Assembly (NCBI RefSeq): GCF_048771995.1
Contig: NC_133025.1
Coordinates: forward strand, 4,092,001-4,156,000
DNA length: 64,000 bases
Origin: Taeniopygia guttata
Taxonomy: Eukaryota > Chordata > Aves > Passeriformes > Estrildidae
Direction: 5' to 3'
Below, one piece after another: positions 25,886-35,672 of the stretch. The position numbers and the translations under genes are program-made. Each line of letters begins with the position of its first letter. Positions within the stretch are counted from its first letter, which is position 1. The notes below the pieces were generated by a model, which was not told the origin of the DNA, made no database searches, and saw only the letters and a program-made list of their open reading frames with translations.

Positions 25886-27821
25886 ATGCTCAGCCAGCAG
25901 GACAAAGGGATCTCATCCCTGTGGGACATGATCCAGGATGCACTGCTAGTGACAGCCTCACACAATACCCACAATAATCCCTGAGCATCTGCACAATGCA
26001 GTGGAAGCTCATCCAAAAGTGCCACTGAACACAGCAAGGAACAGTTTCACCTCCTAGAAAAAGGGCCTGTCTCTCCTCTCAAAGTACCAGTTGGAAACCT
26101 TTAAAGGACCTTTTCTTCCAAATTCCTCTGAGGGTTTTTTTATTATTTATTTGAGAGCTTCCCTCGCCAAATGTTTTCACTTATATCAACTGACAATTTC
26201 TCTTTCATACTGAAGACCCCAAAGGGTTTTAATAAGGGAAATTTACTGCTTTGAACAGCTCTGTGTCGCACTCTGGGGTGGAAGAAACAAATCCCATGTA
26301 CTCTGGAGAACCAGGAATGTTCACAATATTCAAACACATAAAAAACAGCTGAATGGGGAAAGAATATAATCTGTTTTCCATGTTCTTGGTGGATTGAAGA
26401 AGGCAGCTTGGTTGAAACTGCACGGAGGGGACATGATTTGGGTAGGGGAACAAATAACTTATAATGAATCTGGCGAAGAAGCAGGATATACTGTGGGAAG
26501 GGCACAGAGCTCTGCTTTTTGGAGGAGTTAGGATGCTAATGCATCCAGAAACTGATCTTGGTAGAGTTAATCCCTGGGGTAAGGGATGTTCAGCCCAAGC
26601 CCCCTTCCAGTCCCCCTGCTCCAGCCACTCAACAGGGCTCTTCTTTCTGCTCCTGAAGGCAGCATTTGTCCAGCAGCAGAAAATAAATGAGTAAGCCTGG
26701 AGGAAAAACATGTAAAAAACAGGAAATTGGGGAACCACCAGAGCAGGGATGGTCTGGATTGTCTGTCTCAGAGAAGGAAAGGAACCAAACTTCTCTGAAG
26801 ATACACGTGGAGAAGGAATTGTGCAAGGTGGTGGCAGCCCCTGTAACTCAGCTGGGCCGTTGCTCTCCTCTCTTCTTGCACTGGTGCCAAAATCTTCACA
26901 CTTTTGATGCCAACAAGGCAAAACTGTTCCACAAAGCAATTTTCTCATCCTGCCTACCTGGCACAATCCTGAGTCCAGGATACACACAGAGATAAATGGT
27001 ACTAAAATAAGATAACAGAAAGTAAAATAAACCTAATTAGAGACTCGTAACATGTTTACAGCAAAAAGCCCTGCAGTATTAAGATAAAAGAGAGACACCA
27101 GGCAGGCACCCAGGCTTGGCTACACATCACCCTCTTAGCTCTCCTGGGTGTAAATAAGAACCTTGAGATGGACTTCAAGCCAAAACCTGCCACAAATTTC
27201 TCCAAGGACTAGATCAAACCTCAAAAATTTAAGTACTTTTTCATTCAAGTTTCCTTCTCCTGATCAAGCTGGACGTTTTATAAACAGGGGCAAGGAGGCA
27301 TTGCTGCCCCACCTGTACTGCCCCTGTGATCCCTGGACATCCCCACCTCCAGCACCTCCCAAAGAAGGTCTCCCAAGGAGAGGGAGGTCACCACATACTA
27401 ATCTAGTACTAATATTTCCTGTTCCCAGCTGTTCTGTCACCCAACAGGTGTCTGCACCTCCTTCATGACTCAACAGGCAATTTCCATGATGCTGCCCCCC
27501 ACTTTGGTAAAGCACTTCTACCCAGGCTAAGCACCCAACATACACCAACTACTTGGAAATATGGCATATTTAAATTTAGGCATCTTCTAAAGCTCTCATC
27601 TCAACCAGGGCCGTCAAGAAGATTGGGACAATGTCCTTGATGCCCTTTATAACAGGAAAAAACCTCAAGAAAGAAGCACAGCCAATAAAGAAGTGCAACA
27701 CTGGCTTCTCCCACCTCTGTGTCTGAAACGGAGCTGAAACCAAGAAGCCTTTGAGATGGGTAACTTGAAGACACAGAGCTGCTTCATTATCCTGAGACAC
27801 CTCATCTTGTTAGGCAAAATC

Positions 27822-27885
27822 ACAGAACAGAGTGGAGTGGGCTGGAAAGGACCCTGAAGATCACGGAGCTCCAACCCCCACCATG
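27822..27885 (-). mobile_element. CR1 3' terminal stub
   Basis: ATCACAGAACAGAGTGGAGTGGGCTGGAAAGGACCCTGAAGATCACGGAGCTCCAACCCC matches the reverse complement of the terminal CR1 segment. Confidence 0.82.
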
Positions 27886-30009
27886 TGATGCTGATTTATC
27901 ACCTCGAAAGAGCAGCCACATGGACCAAATTCATCAGTCAGACCCTCTGAGTGGGACCAATCAGCCCAGAGACACAAGTCACCCAGCAGGAAACACAAAA
28001 CACTGTTTTCACAGACTTAATTTAGAGCCCAATTCAAAAGTCCTTCATCAACCAAACTCCCATTGTCCAGAGCAATCAGTTCTGCCTTCTGTGGCTTCGC
28101 AGCAGTCAGAGCCGTTCTCAAAAAAGAAAAAAAAAAAACTACAAGATGTAAGCCAGAATCCAGGAAACATCTGTCATCTGACTCCAACACTTTTTAGGAA
28201 AAAAAAATGACATTTTAGATCTTGGCACTGTTTGGTTCATTTGAACAGCACAGCTGATCAGCACTTGGGCTTAGTCCTACAGGCACTTACACCCCTGTCA
28301 GTGCTCTACATCCAGAAGCAGCTTCACTGACTGACAGGATCTGCCAAAAAAAGAAAAACTTTAAAAAGATCCAGCCCTCACAACCATCTCCAGCCACCTC
28401 ACAGCACAGCAGCAGGAAGAGGAGGACTTTTCCCTTGGCCAAGCACATGTGAGGGCAGCCAGCAGAGCCCTGCCAAGGTCTATCCAGAACCAAATTGCAC
28501 AAGACATTTTAACTACTAGAGTCCTACAAGCCACATTTACAGGGCTAATCCCACCCCATTTCTCCAAGGTAAAACAAACTGGATTCCTTTTCATGTGAAC
28601 ATGAGAGCTGCTGCAAAACGTCCAGGTATGATGCCTCATCACCACCCTGATCTCACACTTTCACTGAACTCCCACACTCAAAACACCTTCCAAAAACCAG
28701 TTAATTTTTGCTTTTTCCTGAACTTTCTTTAAAGATGTATCTTTGATGCACGTAGGAGAGCTATGGCTTTCTAGCCAAAAGTCTCCACAAAGGACTTATG
28801 ACCCTTTAGACTTTAAATATCCTCAGCCTGTGGCTGTCCTGCCTGATCTCCCACACAGCAGAGGCAAGCATAATGTCACCTCCTGGATTTTAGGAGGGAA
28901 TTCCACTTCCTTGCCAAGCAAATAAATGCAAGACTTTCTAATTAACTTTTATTCAAATTAGGTCTCAGAACTTTACCCAAGAAAAGATGGCTCTTTTGCA
29001 CAAGCCACCCAGTGATGCTAAGAGTATTAGTCATGAAAGCAGGAATTGGGAGTAAAAATAGCAAGGATTCTGCACATACTTTTTTTAAGCCTCACACCTA
29101 CTCAGAATTGATCCCTGGGTCAGCTGTCAAGAGCTGCTTGGTTTTAGGCTTTTTTTCTTTCTTTTTATTACTATTTTATTTTAGATCAACACTTCTGATT
29201 CATAGAAATGGGAGTAACTGTGAACACATTTTCCAAATCAGCCTTCACAAGAATGCTTTGTTAAGGTCTTACGAAAGGCCAATCTCAAAATAAACTTTTT
29301 CTGGAGTTTTTTAAATGTCAGTGGAGAAGTCTTTGCTCTCATTTCTCTATTTCCTTATTTTCCAACTCCAACATTTTTAACCAATGTAGGAGTCATATTC
29401 CAATAAACAGAAAATAAAGGAAAGAGGAATCTTTTGCCAAAAAAAACTATAGGATGGATTTGACAGATTTCATTGAGGTCTGTTACGCAAAGATCAACAG
29501 TTTCAAATGAGGAGTTTTAAATATTGACAAGGTACCATCAGCCACTCTAATCCTAAAAAAAAACCCACCCTTGCTTCCAGAGGCCAGATGTTACAATGAC
29601 AGAACAAACCCACATTTGCAGGTGGCACCACTATTATCAACAGCATTTCATTTTCAGCACTGAGGACCTTGCTGCACCAGCTGATAGACTCTGCATCAAT
29701 ATTCATAGTAAAAAAAATACTTCTGACACCTTCAGGTCATCTAAAGATGGACCCTGTGATCACCACATTATTTTCTTTTGTGAACCCTCATGAACACCCC
29801 CATGGCTCCTCTGCTTCAAGTTTTGGCTGTCTGTCACAACTTCTGGAGTTTTTCACAACTCCTTTATTTTATCACTTGGACACAGTCAGGGACAAGCCAC
29901 CTCCTTCAACCATCACCATCCTTGTAAACCTCCCCAGATGCTCTCCATGCCTCTGCTTACCCCACACCCACATGAATTTAACCAGTGAAATGCCCTTGAA
30001 GATTCAAAA

Positions 30010-30232
30010 ACACAAGAATGGTTTGAGCTGGAAGGGACCCTAAAGATCATCTCATTCCAACCCCCTGCCATGGCAGGGACACCTTCCACTGTCCCAGGTT
30101 GCTCCAAGCCCTGTCCAGCCTGGCCTTGGACACTTCCAGGGATCCAGGGACAGCCACAGCTTCTCTGGGCACCCTCTGTCAGGGCCTCACCACCCTCCCA
30201 GCCAAGAATTTCTCCCCAGTATCTGCTGGACA
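30010..30232 (-). mobile_element. CR1 3' fragment
   Basis: The blocks GAATGGTTTGAGCTGGAAGG, CATCTCATTCCAACCCCCTG, GGCCTTGGACACTTCCAGGG, CACAGCTTCTCTGGGCACCC and AGGGCCTCACCACCCTC are in the order expected for an inverted CR1 3' end. Confidence 0.92.
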
Positions 30233-33051
30233 AACAAGGTGGCACCTTCTCTACCATGTCCTGTCCTTCAGCAAGGTTAATGTCACATCACTCATCTCAG
30301 ACCAGCATCCCATGGCTCTGAAAGGCCAGAAACAGTGACCCAAAATACACCAGCTCAGCACACCACAAGCCAGGAGAGGGGGAAAAGCATCTTCAGTCAA
30401 AGATGTTCGCAGTTGTGATGTTTACCCCATTTCTAGTAACACTTCCATAAAGTTTTAATAAATGCTTCATTAAAACATCAACTGCCTGTCCAGCTAGTCA
30501 ATTATCACTCATAATCACAGCTATATAACTTTATACTGTCTTCTGCAGATGTTCCTACATCTGTGCAAAACACTCTCCACCTCTGCCACATGTAACATCT
30601 GCTGAATATTTGCAAATGTTTTCTCAATATAGAACTGAAATTATACTGTCTTGCTTATAATGTATTTGCTATCCCACTACCCTGTGAACCCCTTAAAAAT
30701 CATTAAAAGGTATTTCCTTGCTGTGTACAAGGTACCAATCTCTCGATAGCTCTTTGCTGCATTTATTTAAATGACTTTTAGATTTTCACTTAGTAACAGA
30801 TTACACCAAGCCTCCATCTTATCGCAGGAGTTATTAGGATCTAATCCTTTATAAGCACTGAAGTTATTAGACTTGTGAGGATATTTTCTCCCCTTTCATA
30901 AAATAATCTGTTGGAGGGAGGAAAAAAGAAAAAAAGTCACTTGCATCCCTGCTCACCCTGGAGAAAGAACCTGCCTCACCTGCTCTTACTTTGCCAGAAG
31001 CAAAGGAAATCAAATCTGTTTTCACCTAAAGGCTTCTAGAGACAGCAAACAATATCCACTGAATCCTGGCCAGCACCCTTCTCTGTGTAGGAAGAAGAAA
31101 CTCCTTGGGAAGGCTTGCCCCAGGTTCAGAAGGATCTCCACAGACCTTTCCAAATCCCTTCCAGCTCCATGTCCCCATCACACAACCAGGTGAAGCTGCT
31201 CCTCTGCTCAGACACAAGTCACCCCTCTGCTACCACCCTTTCTTCCCCAGAGCACCAGGGGCACAAATTGATTTTAGAAGTTGTCTTGTCCAAGGGACAA
31301 CAAAGCTGGGAATGGGGAGATGTATGGAGGGCAGAGAGGGAAGATACCTTCTCCTTCTGCAATGGTTCCATCTCTTTCCACCCCAAAGAAAACCCCACTT
31401 GCAGCTCTTGGATTTTGCCACCCAAATCCCACTGGTTTGGTAACTGCCTTCCAAGCCTCTCTGCTTATAATTAATGCCATTTTCTTCTATTTTGATAAGA
31501 AATCACAATTTCACCCCTATCTTCTCCTCTGCCACCCTCCCCACCACCGTACCCTGTGATGTGAGTTTGCTGGATCCCTGAGCCAGCTTGGTCCTGGCAG
31601 GAGCTGGAGAAAGGAGGGGGAAATGTGTGAGTTGATGGAATGGGAAATCTCACCCTACACAACAAGGGGTGCAAACAGCATCGCCAACCAGCCCTGCTAA
31701 ATAAAATTACAGCGAGGTTCTGGGCAGCATCTCCAAGAGGCACAGGGAAATGAGCAGCACATCAGCTCCTCAGCCACTCCTGCATCCTCCCTGGCTCCTC
31801 CATCCACACCCAGGCACTGACAGCCTGAGGTGCTGGAGCATCCCATCGCCTCCCACACTGCAAAACACAGATGCTCCAAACTCAACACCTTACAGGAGCA
31901 CCCCAGTGCTCCCTGCACGCTACCGGGGAAGTTTTCCCTGCCTCTGAGGCAGCCTCACTCCTCCACTCCCCTGGAAAACACATTTGGGAAGGCAGCCGGG
32001 AAGGGAGCAAACAACTCCCGGAGAACTCGGTGCAAACTCCTTCTCTTGCTTTGCAAAACCTGCGGTTCGCCTCCATCCCCGCGGGGTTTTTAGGGTCTCT
32101 CTGCAAAAAGAGATGCAGCTCGCACTGCCCAAGTCTGCCGCCCCAATTTCCGCGTGGAGCAATTCCAGAGCGGTTTTACTAAAGAAAAACGTGCAAAAAG
32201 CAAAAAAAAAAAAAAAAAAACAAAAACAAAAAAAAAAAAAAAAACACCCCAGACATCCCCAGCTGAATGTACCCAGGAAGGTTTGACAGCTCCAAGAGGA
32301 CATCTCATCCCACGACATGTCTACTGCTAATGCAAAATAAATCAGCGCTCCGTCTCCCGGCGCATTATTTTATTTAATTTTTTTTTCCCCATCTCATGGC
32401 ACGCCGGCGATTTTGGCATTCAAAGGCAAATCGGCCGCGGTTCCAACTCCACATCCCTTCCCATCACACACAAACGCCCCGGTACTTTTCCCACTGCGGG
32501 GGGAGGACCCCGAATTGGGAATCGCATCCTCATCCCTCCGCACCAAATCCACCAGCGCACCTCTCCCAGCAACAAAAGAGTTGAAGCAAACGCGTGGCAC
32601 CCCGCCTTCCCTCTTTTTTTCTCCCCTCAAAATGTTTATTTGCAGTTTTTGAAGACACCTTAACCCGCCATGTTGAACAAGCTTTATAAATATTCATTTA
32701 CCGCAGTTCGGGAGCGCTACGGGAAAATATGTCTAGATCAGGGCTGCACATTTTGGCACAGCTGATTGCTTTCTTCTCTTTTCTTTTCTTTTTTTTTTTT
32801 TCCTTTCCCTCTCGCCTCCTGCAGCAGCTTTTTTCCTTTTCCCCCGCAGATTGAGAAGAAACCCACCCGCGCACCCAAAATAACTCTTTCCGAGAGATGT
32901 GCATCAGCCTCGTAAATCTGAAAGGAGGTCGCACGAGGAAAGCAGAAAATGATAGGTATAACTTTAAAAAAAAATGTAAAAAGAAGGGAAAGAAAGATGG
33001 GGAAATAGAATAATAGGAAAAAAAAAAAGAGGGGGAAAAAAAAGGGGGGAA

Positions 33052-33085
<34 letters not shown>

Positions 33086-33450
33086 AGGGAAGGGAAAAAA
33101 AGGGGAGCAAAAAGATGAGAGCATCTAAAAGGCGATCTGTCGAGGTTTAAAAAGCAGCCGCGCTCCGAGCGCCGGTCCCGGCCGGGGGCTCAGCCCCGCA
33201 CGCCAACACTTCAACAACTCCACCGCGGGCTCACCCTCGGCAAAACGGGGATGGGGGTGGGGGAATATCCACACCCATCTCTCACGCTTTTTAAAAAATA
33301 AAAAAAAAAAATTAAAATAATTTTTAATACATCTTGGAAAGGGGAAAGCCGCTCTCTCCGCCCAAGCGCTGCCAAACCCGATAAATAAAATAAAGGGAAA
33401 TGCCAGCTGGGAGGGATTGGGAGGGGTGGCTGCCGGGCGCTGTGCCTTAC

Positions 33451-33566
33451 CTGTGCGAGTTTGGCTGATTTTGGGGTGTTTTCCCCGTTTTTCCCCCCGC
33501 GGAGCGCTGCGCGGAGCGGAGCTCAGCCGTGCCCGCACCCGCGGCAGGCTCCTTCCAATATGGCAT
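33451..33566 (-). other. SFMBT2: Probable non-coding first exon of SFMBT2
   Basis: Within the CpG island, the minus strand carries a strong donor, CGCACAG|GTAAGG, with the last exonic base at 33,451. The sequence upstream is GC-rich, with NRF1-like and YY1-like elements near 33,555-33,583 that often mark transcription starts. The 5' limit given is nominal; the real start is not visible. If this exon splices to the acceptor at 21,390, intron 1 is about 12.1 kb. Direct splicing is an inference, and extra 5'UTR exons could lie between. Confidence 0.6.
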
Positions 33567-33920
33567 CCGCGCAGTGCGCATGCCTGCCGCTCTTTTTAGG
33601 GCTTTTTTTTTTTTCTTTTTTTTTTTTTTCTTCTCTTTTAATATTTAGCAGCCAACTCCTTCGTTGACCTTTTTCAGCAGTTTCAAGAAAAGGGATTTAA
33701 AAAAAAAAAAAACTGTAGAGATAATCACGCGCGCATCGCAAGCCACGCCGCCCCGGCTGCTCCGCGCCCGCGGTGCCTCCGCGCCTTGGGCCGCGCCTCC
33801 GCCCGGGATTTGGGATGGGCGGGCGAGGACAGGGATGGGATCCACGCGTGGAAGTGATGCCGCGGTTCGGCCACGCTCCGCGGCATCCCGGGCTGGCTGT
33901 CCGCGCGATAAACGCCATCA

Positions 33921-34007
33921 AATACCATCAAATACCACAAAATACCATAAAATACCATAAAATACCATAAAATACCATAAAATACCATAAAATACCATAA
34001 AATACCA
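33921..34007. repeat. 10-bp minisatellite AAAATACCAT, about 8.7 units
   Basis: The plus strand carries nearly perfect tandem copies of a 10-bp unit (AATACCATAA register). The first two units vary (ATACCATCAA, ATACCACAAA). Each unit holds one A4T tract, so the tracts recur once per helical turn. The array lies inside the CpG island upstream of the presumed SFMBT2 start. Confidence 0.97.
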
Positions 34008-35014
34008 AGCCTTCAACACCGGAGCGCTGCCTCCCGGCTTCCCCTCCCCACAGCTCACCGCAACCTTTTATTTCGCTTTTCCTCCTCGTTTCGTGTCGCC
34101 AAGAAAGTTCCAGGGAGGGTGATGGGGGAAGAAGAAGGGGAAAAGAGGGAAAGGAAAAAATGCGGCCCGCCAGTTCCCTCCGGCATTACCTGTTTATTCC
34201 CTGTGGCGGAAAATAAATGAAATATATCAAGAAAAGCCGGCGAAGGCACAAAGCGGGATGTAAAATCAACTGGTGGGCATCCTCCGCCCTCCCGGCGCGC
34301 AGGGACACGCACAACTTTCCCTCCTTTGCTCCTCGGGTTATCGGATGGGATTTTTTTTTTTTTTTCTTTGGGGTTATTTGATGGTTTTTCCTTTCTTTGG
34401 CGAGCGCGGGGGATGCACGGCGGGATGCGCTGCGTGTGCGGCTGTGCCGGTGCGGGGGTGTTTGCACGTACAGCCACACTGCGGGGTTTTTCAGATTGCA
34501 TGGATATTCTGCTCTCCCCTCTCGAGAAAAATCAGCCCCGCTGCAGGACTGGAAAATCATGCCAGACACCACAGCCCATGCCCCCCACCCGGCTGGTCCT
34601 GAAAAATCCCCTGGGATGGGAGGGAATGGGGATAAAGCCCCGCTCCTCCAGCCGGGGTTTCTCGGGATGCTCCAGATCCGCAGATCCTAGAGCTTCCCCT
34701 ACCCCGCTTCGCTCAGCAGCGGGGCTGGGGATGAATTTTGCAGCATTTTCGCCCTTCCTCTTGCAGCCCTGCTCAGGGAGTGCGTAAAGCATCTTTAATA
34801 GGGATTTTTGGAGCCCCAGCTCCCGTCTCCCTGCAGGCACGATTGGTAGGATTGAGGATTCCAGCGGATGCTTTTGGAGCATCCTCCGTGGTGGGGGCTG
34901 GTGCAGGGAACACACATTCAACAGGTCTGGAGGAGAGCAGAAGGAAGGGACATCCCGGTTTTCAGGCAGCAACCAGTCCTGGACTTTGTCCTTTCCACAA
35001 ATTCCTTTTGGAAT

Positions 35015-35672
35015 TGTTATAGATAAAAAAATTAATCCAGCCGAATTAAAAATAAAAATTGATTTTTATTTAGCAATTTAAATCTACCAAGCCAGCCACA
35101 AAGAAAAGGACAGTGCTGAGCCTGGAATTAGCACAGGGTGAGACAAAGGTCTGACCTCTACAGCAGAGGTTTCACACCACCAGCCCTGTGTGAGCAATTT
35201 TATAGGGTTTCTTTTGCTCAAGGCCGGGATTTCGGGATCAGCCTTTTCTTTCCATTCAAAGTCCCACATATTCATAAAGTCTCTTTTATCTGTGCTGAGT
35301 TGAACAATCTGGTGTCCAGGGGAAGTGATGTACATCCTTGATGGAGCTAAGGGAGCATGGTATTGAGATGTATTCTTTTGGGTGGTTCCAGTGATTCCAA
35401 TATTGAATCATTGTCAGGGTTCTCGGATCACCTTGAGAAATGACCCATCTCCAGATGGGCTACGTGTACTAATTTGTAAATGAGGTCTTATCAGAGACAG
35501 TTTCAACATATGTGAGGCAAACCCCCTAGTACCAACTCATATGCTCTTTCATAATATGAAACATTACACACATATCATTCTACAGGCACAAATTATCTAT
35601 ATTACACATAACAGAATTAACCCCAAACGCTGCTGTGCCCAGCGCCACACCTGGACTGCCAAATTTATGTCA
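35015..35672 (-). mobile_element. LTR-like element, probable solo LTR
   Basis: This 658-bp segment reads TG...CA with short imperfect terminal inverted repeats (TGACATA at one end, TGTTATA at the other). On the minus strand a TATA box CTATAAAA (35,215-35,208) is followed about 140 bp later by AATAAA (35,070-35,065), as expected for the promoter and polyadenylation signal of an LTR. No clear target-site duplication is visible and no retroviral gene lies beside it, so the boundaries and the call remain provisional. Confidence 0.55.

Larger units (their letters stand above)
21390..33450 (-). other. SFMBT2: SFMBT2 5'UTR intron (about 12 kb)
   Basis: It is bounded by the GTAAGG donor in the CpG island and the TTGCTGCAG acceptor. 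It holds four CR1 fragments plus a terminal stub, poly(A/T) runs (21,422-21,450, 23,843-23,864, 32,203-32,245), an A+T-rich segment at 30,430-30,900 that may be conserved non-coding DNA, and an unexplained 252-codon open frame (26,229-26,987, minus) without recognisable domains. Additional untranslated exons cannot be excluded. Confidence 0.6.
33150..34470. promoter_or_regulatory. SFMBT2: CpG island promoter of SFMBT2
   Basis: CpG dinucleotides and G+C content are far higher than in the flanking A+T-rich DNA. There are dense clusters at 33,160-33,240, 33,410-33,590, 33,725-33,910 and 34,150-34,460. No TATA box is convincing, as expected for a chromatin-regulator gene promoter. On the minus strand, GCATGCGCACTGCGCG (NRF1-like, 33,569-33,584) and GATGCCATATTGG (YY1-like, about 33,555-33,567) lie just upstream of the donor-bearing exon. 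Very long A/T runs at 33,055-33,083 and 33,600-33,630 and a 10-bp repeat (33,921-34,007) interrupt the island. A minus-strand CAG|GTAATG at 34,190/34,189 could be the donor of an alternative first exon. Confidence 0.8.

Noticed and set aside
32738..33124. Minus-strand Phe-rich membrane-like protein
   Set aside because: It is the translation of A-rich homopolymer DNA next to the promoter.
33725..33988. Minus-strand ORF with repeated YGILWYFMVF-like residues
   Set aside because: It is the translation of the 10-bp minisatellite beside the CpG island.
33921..34007. A CRISPR array or telomere-like repeat
   Set aside because: The units are contiguous 10-mers without spacers and do not match TTAGGG; the genome is eukaryotic.
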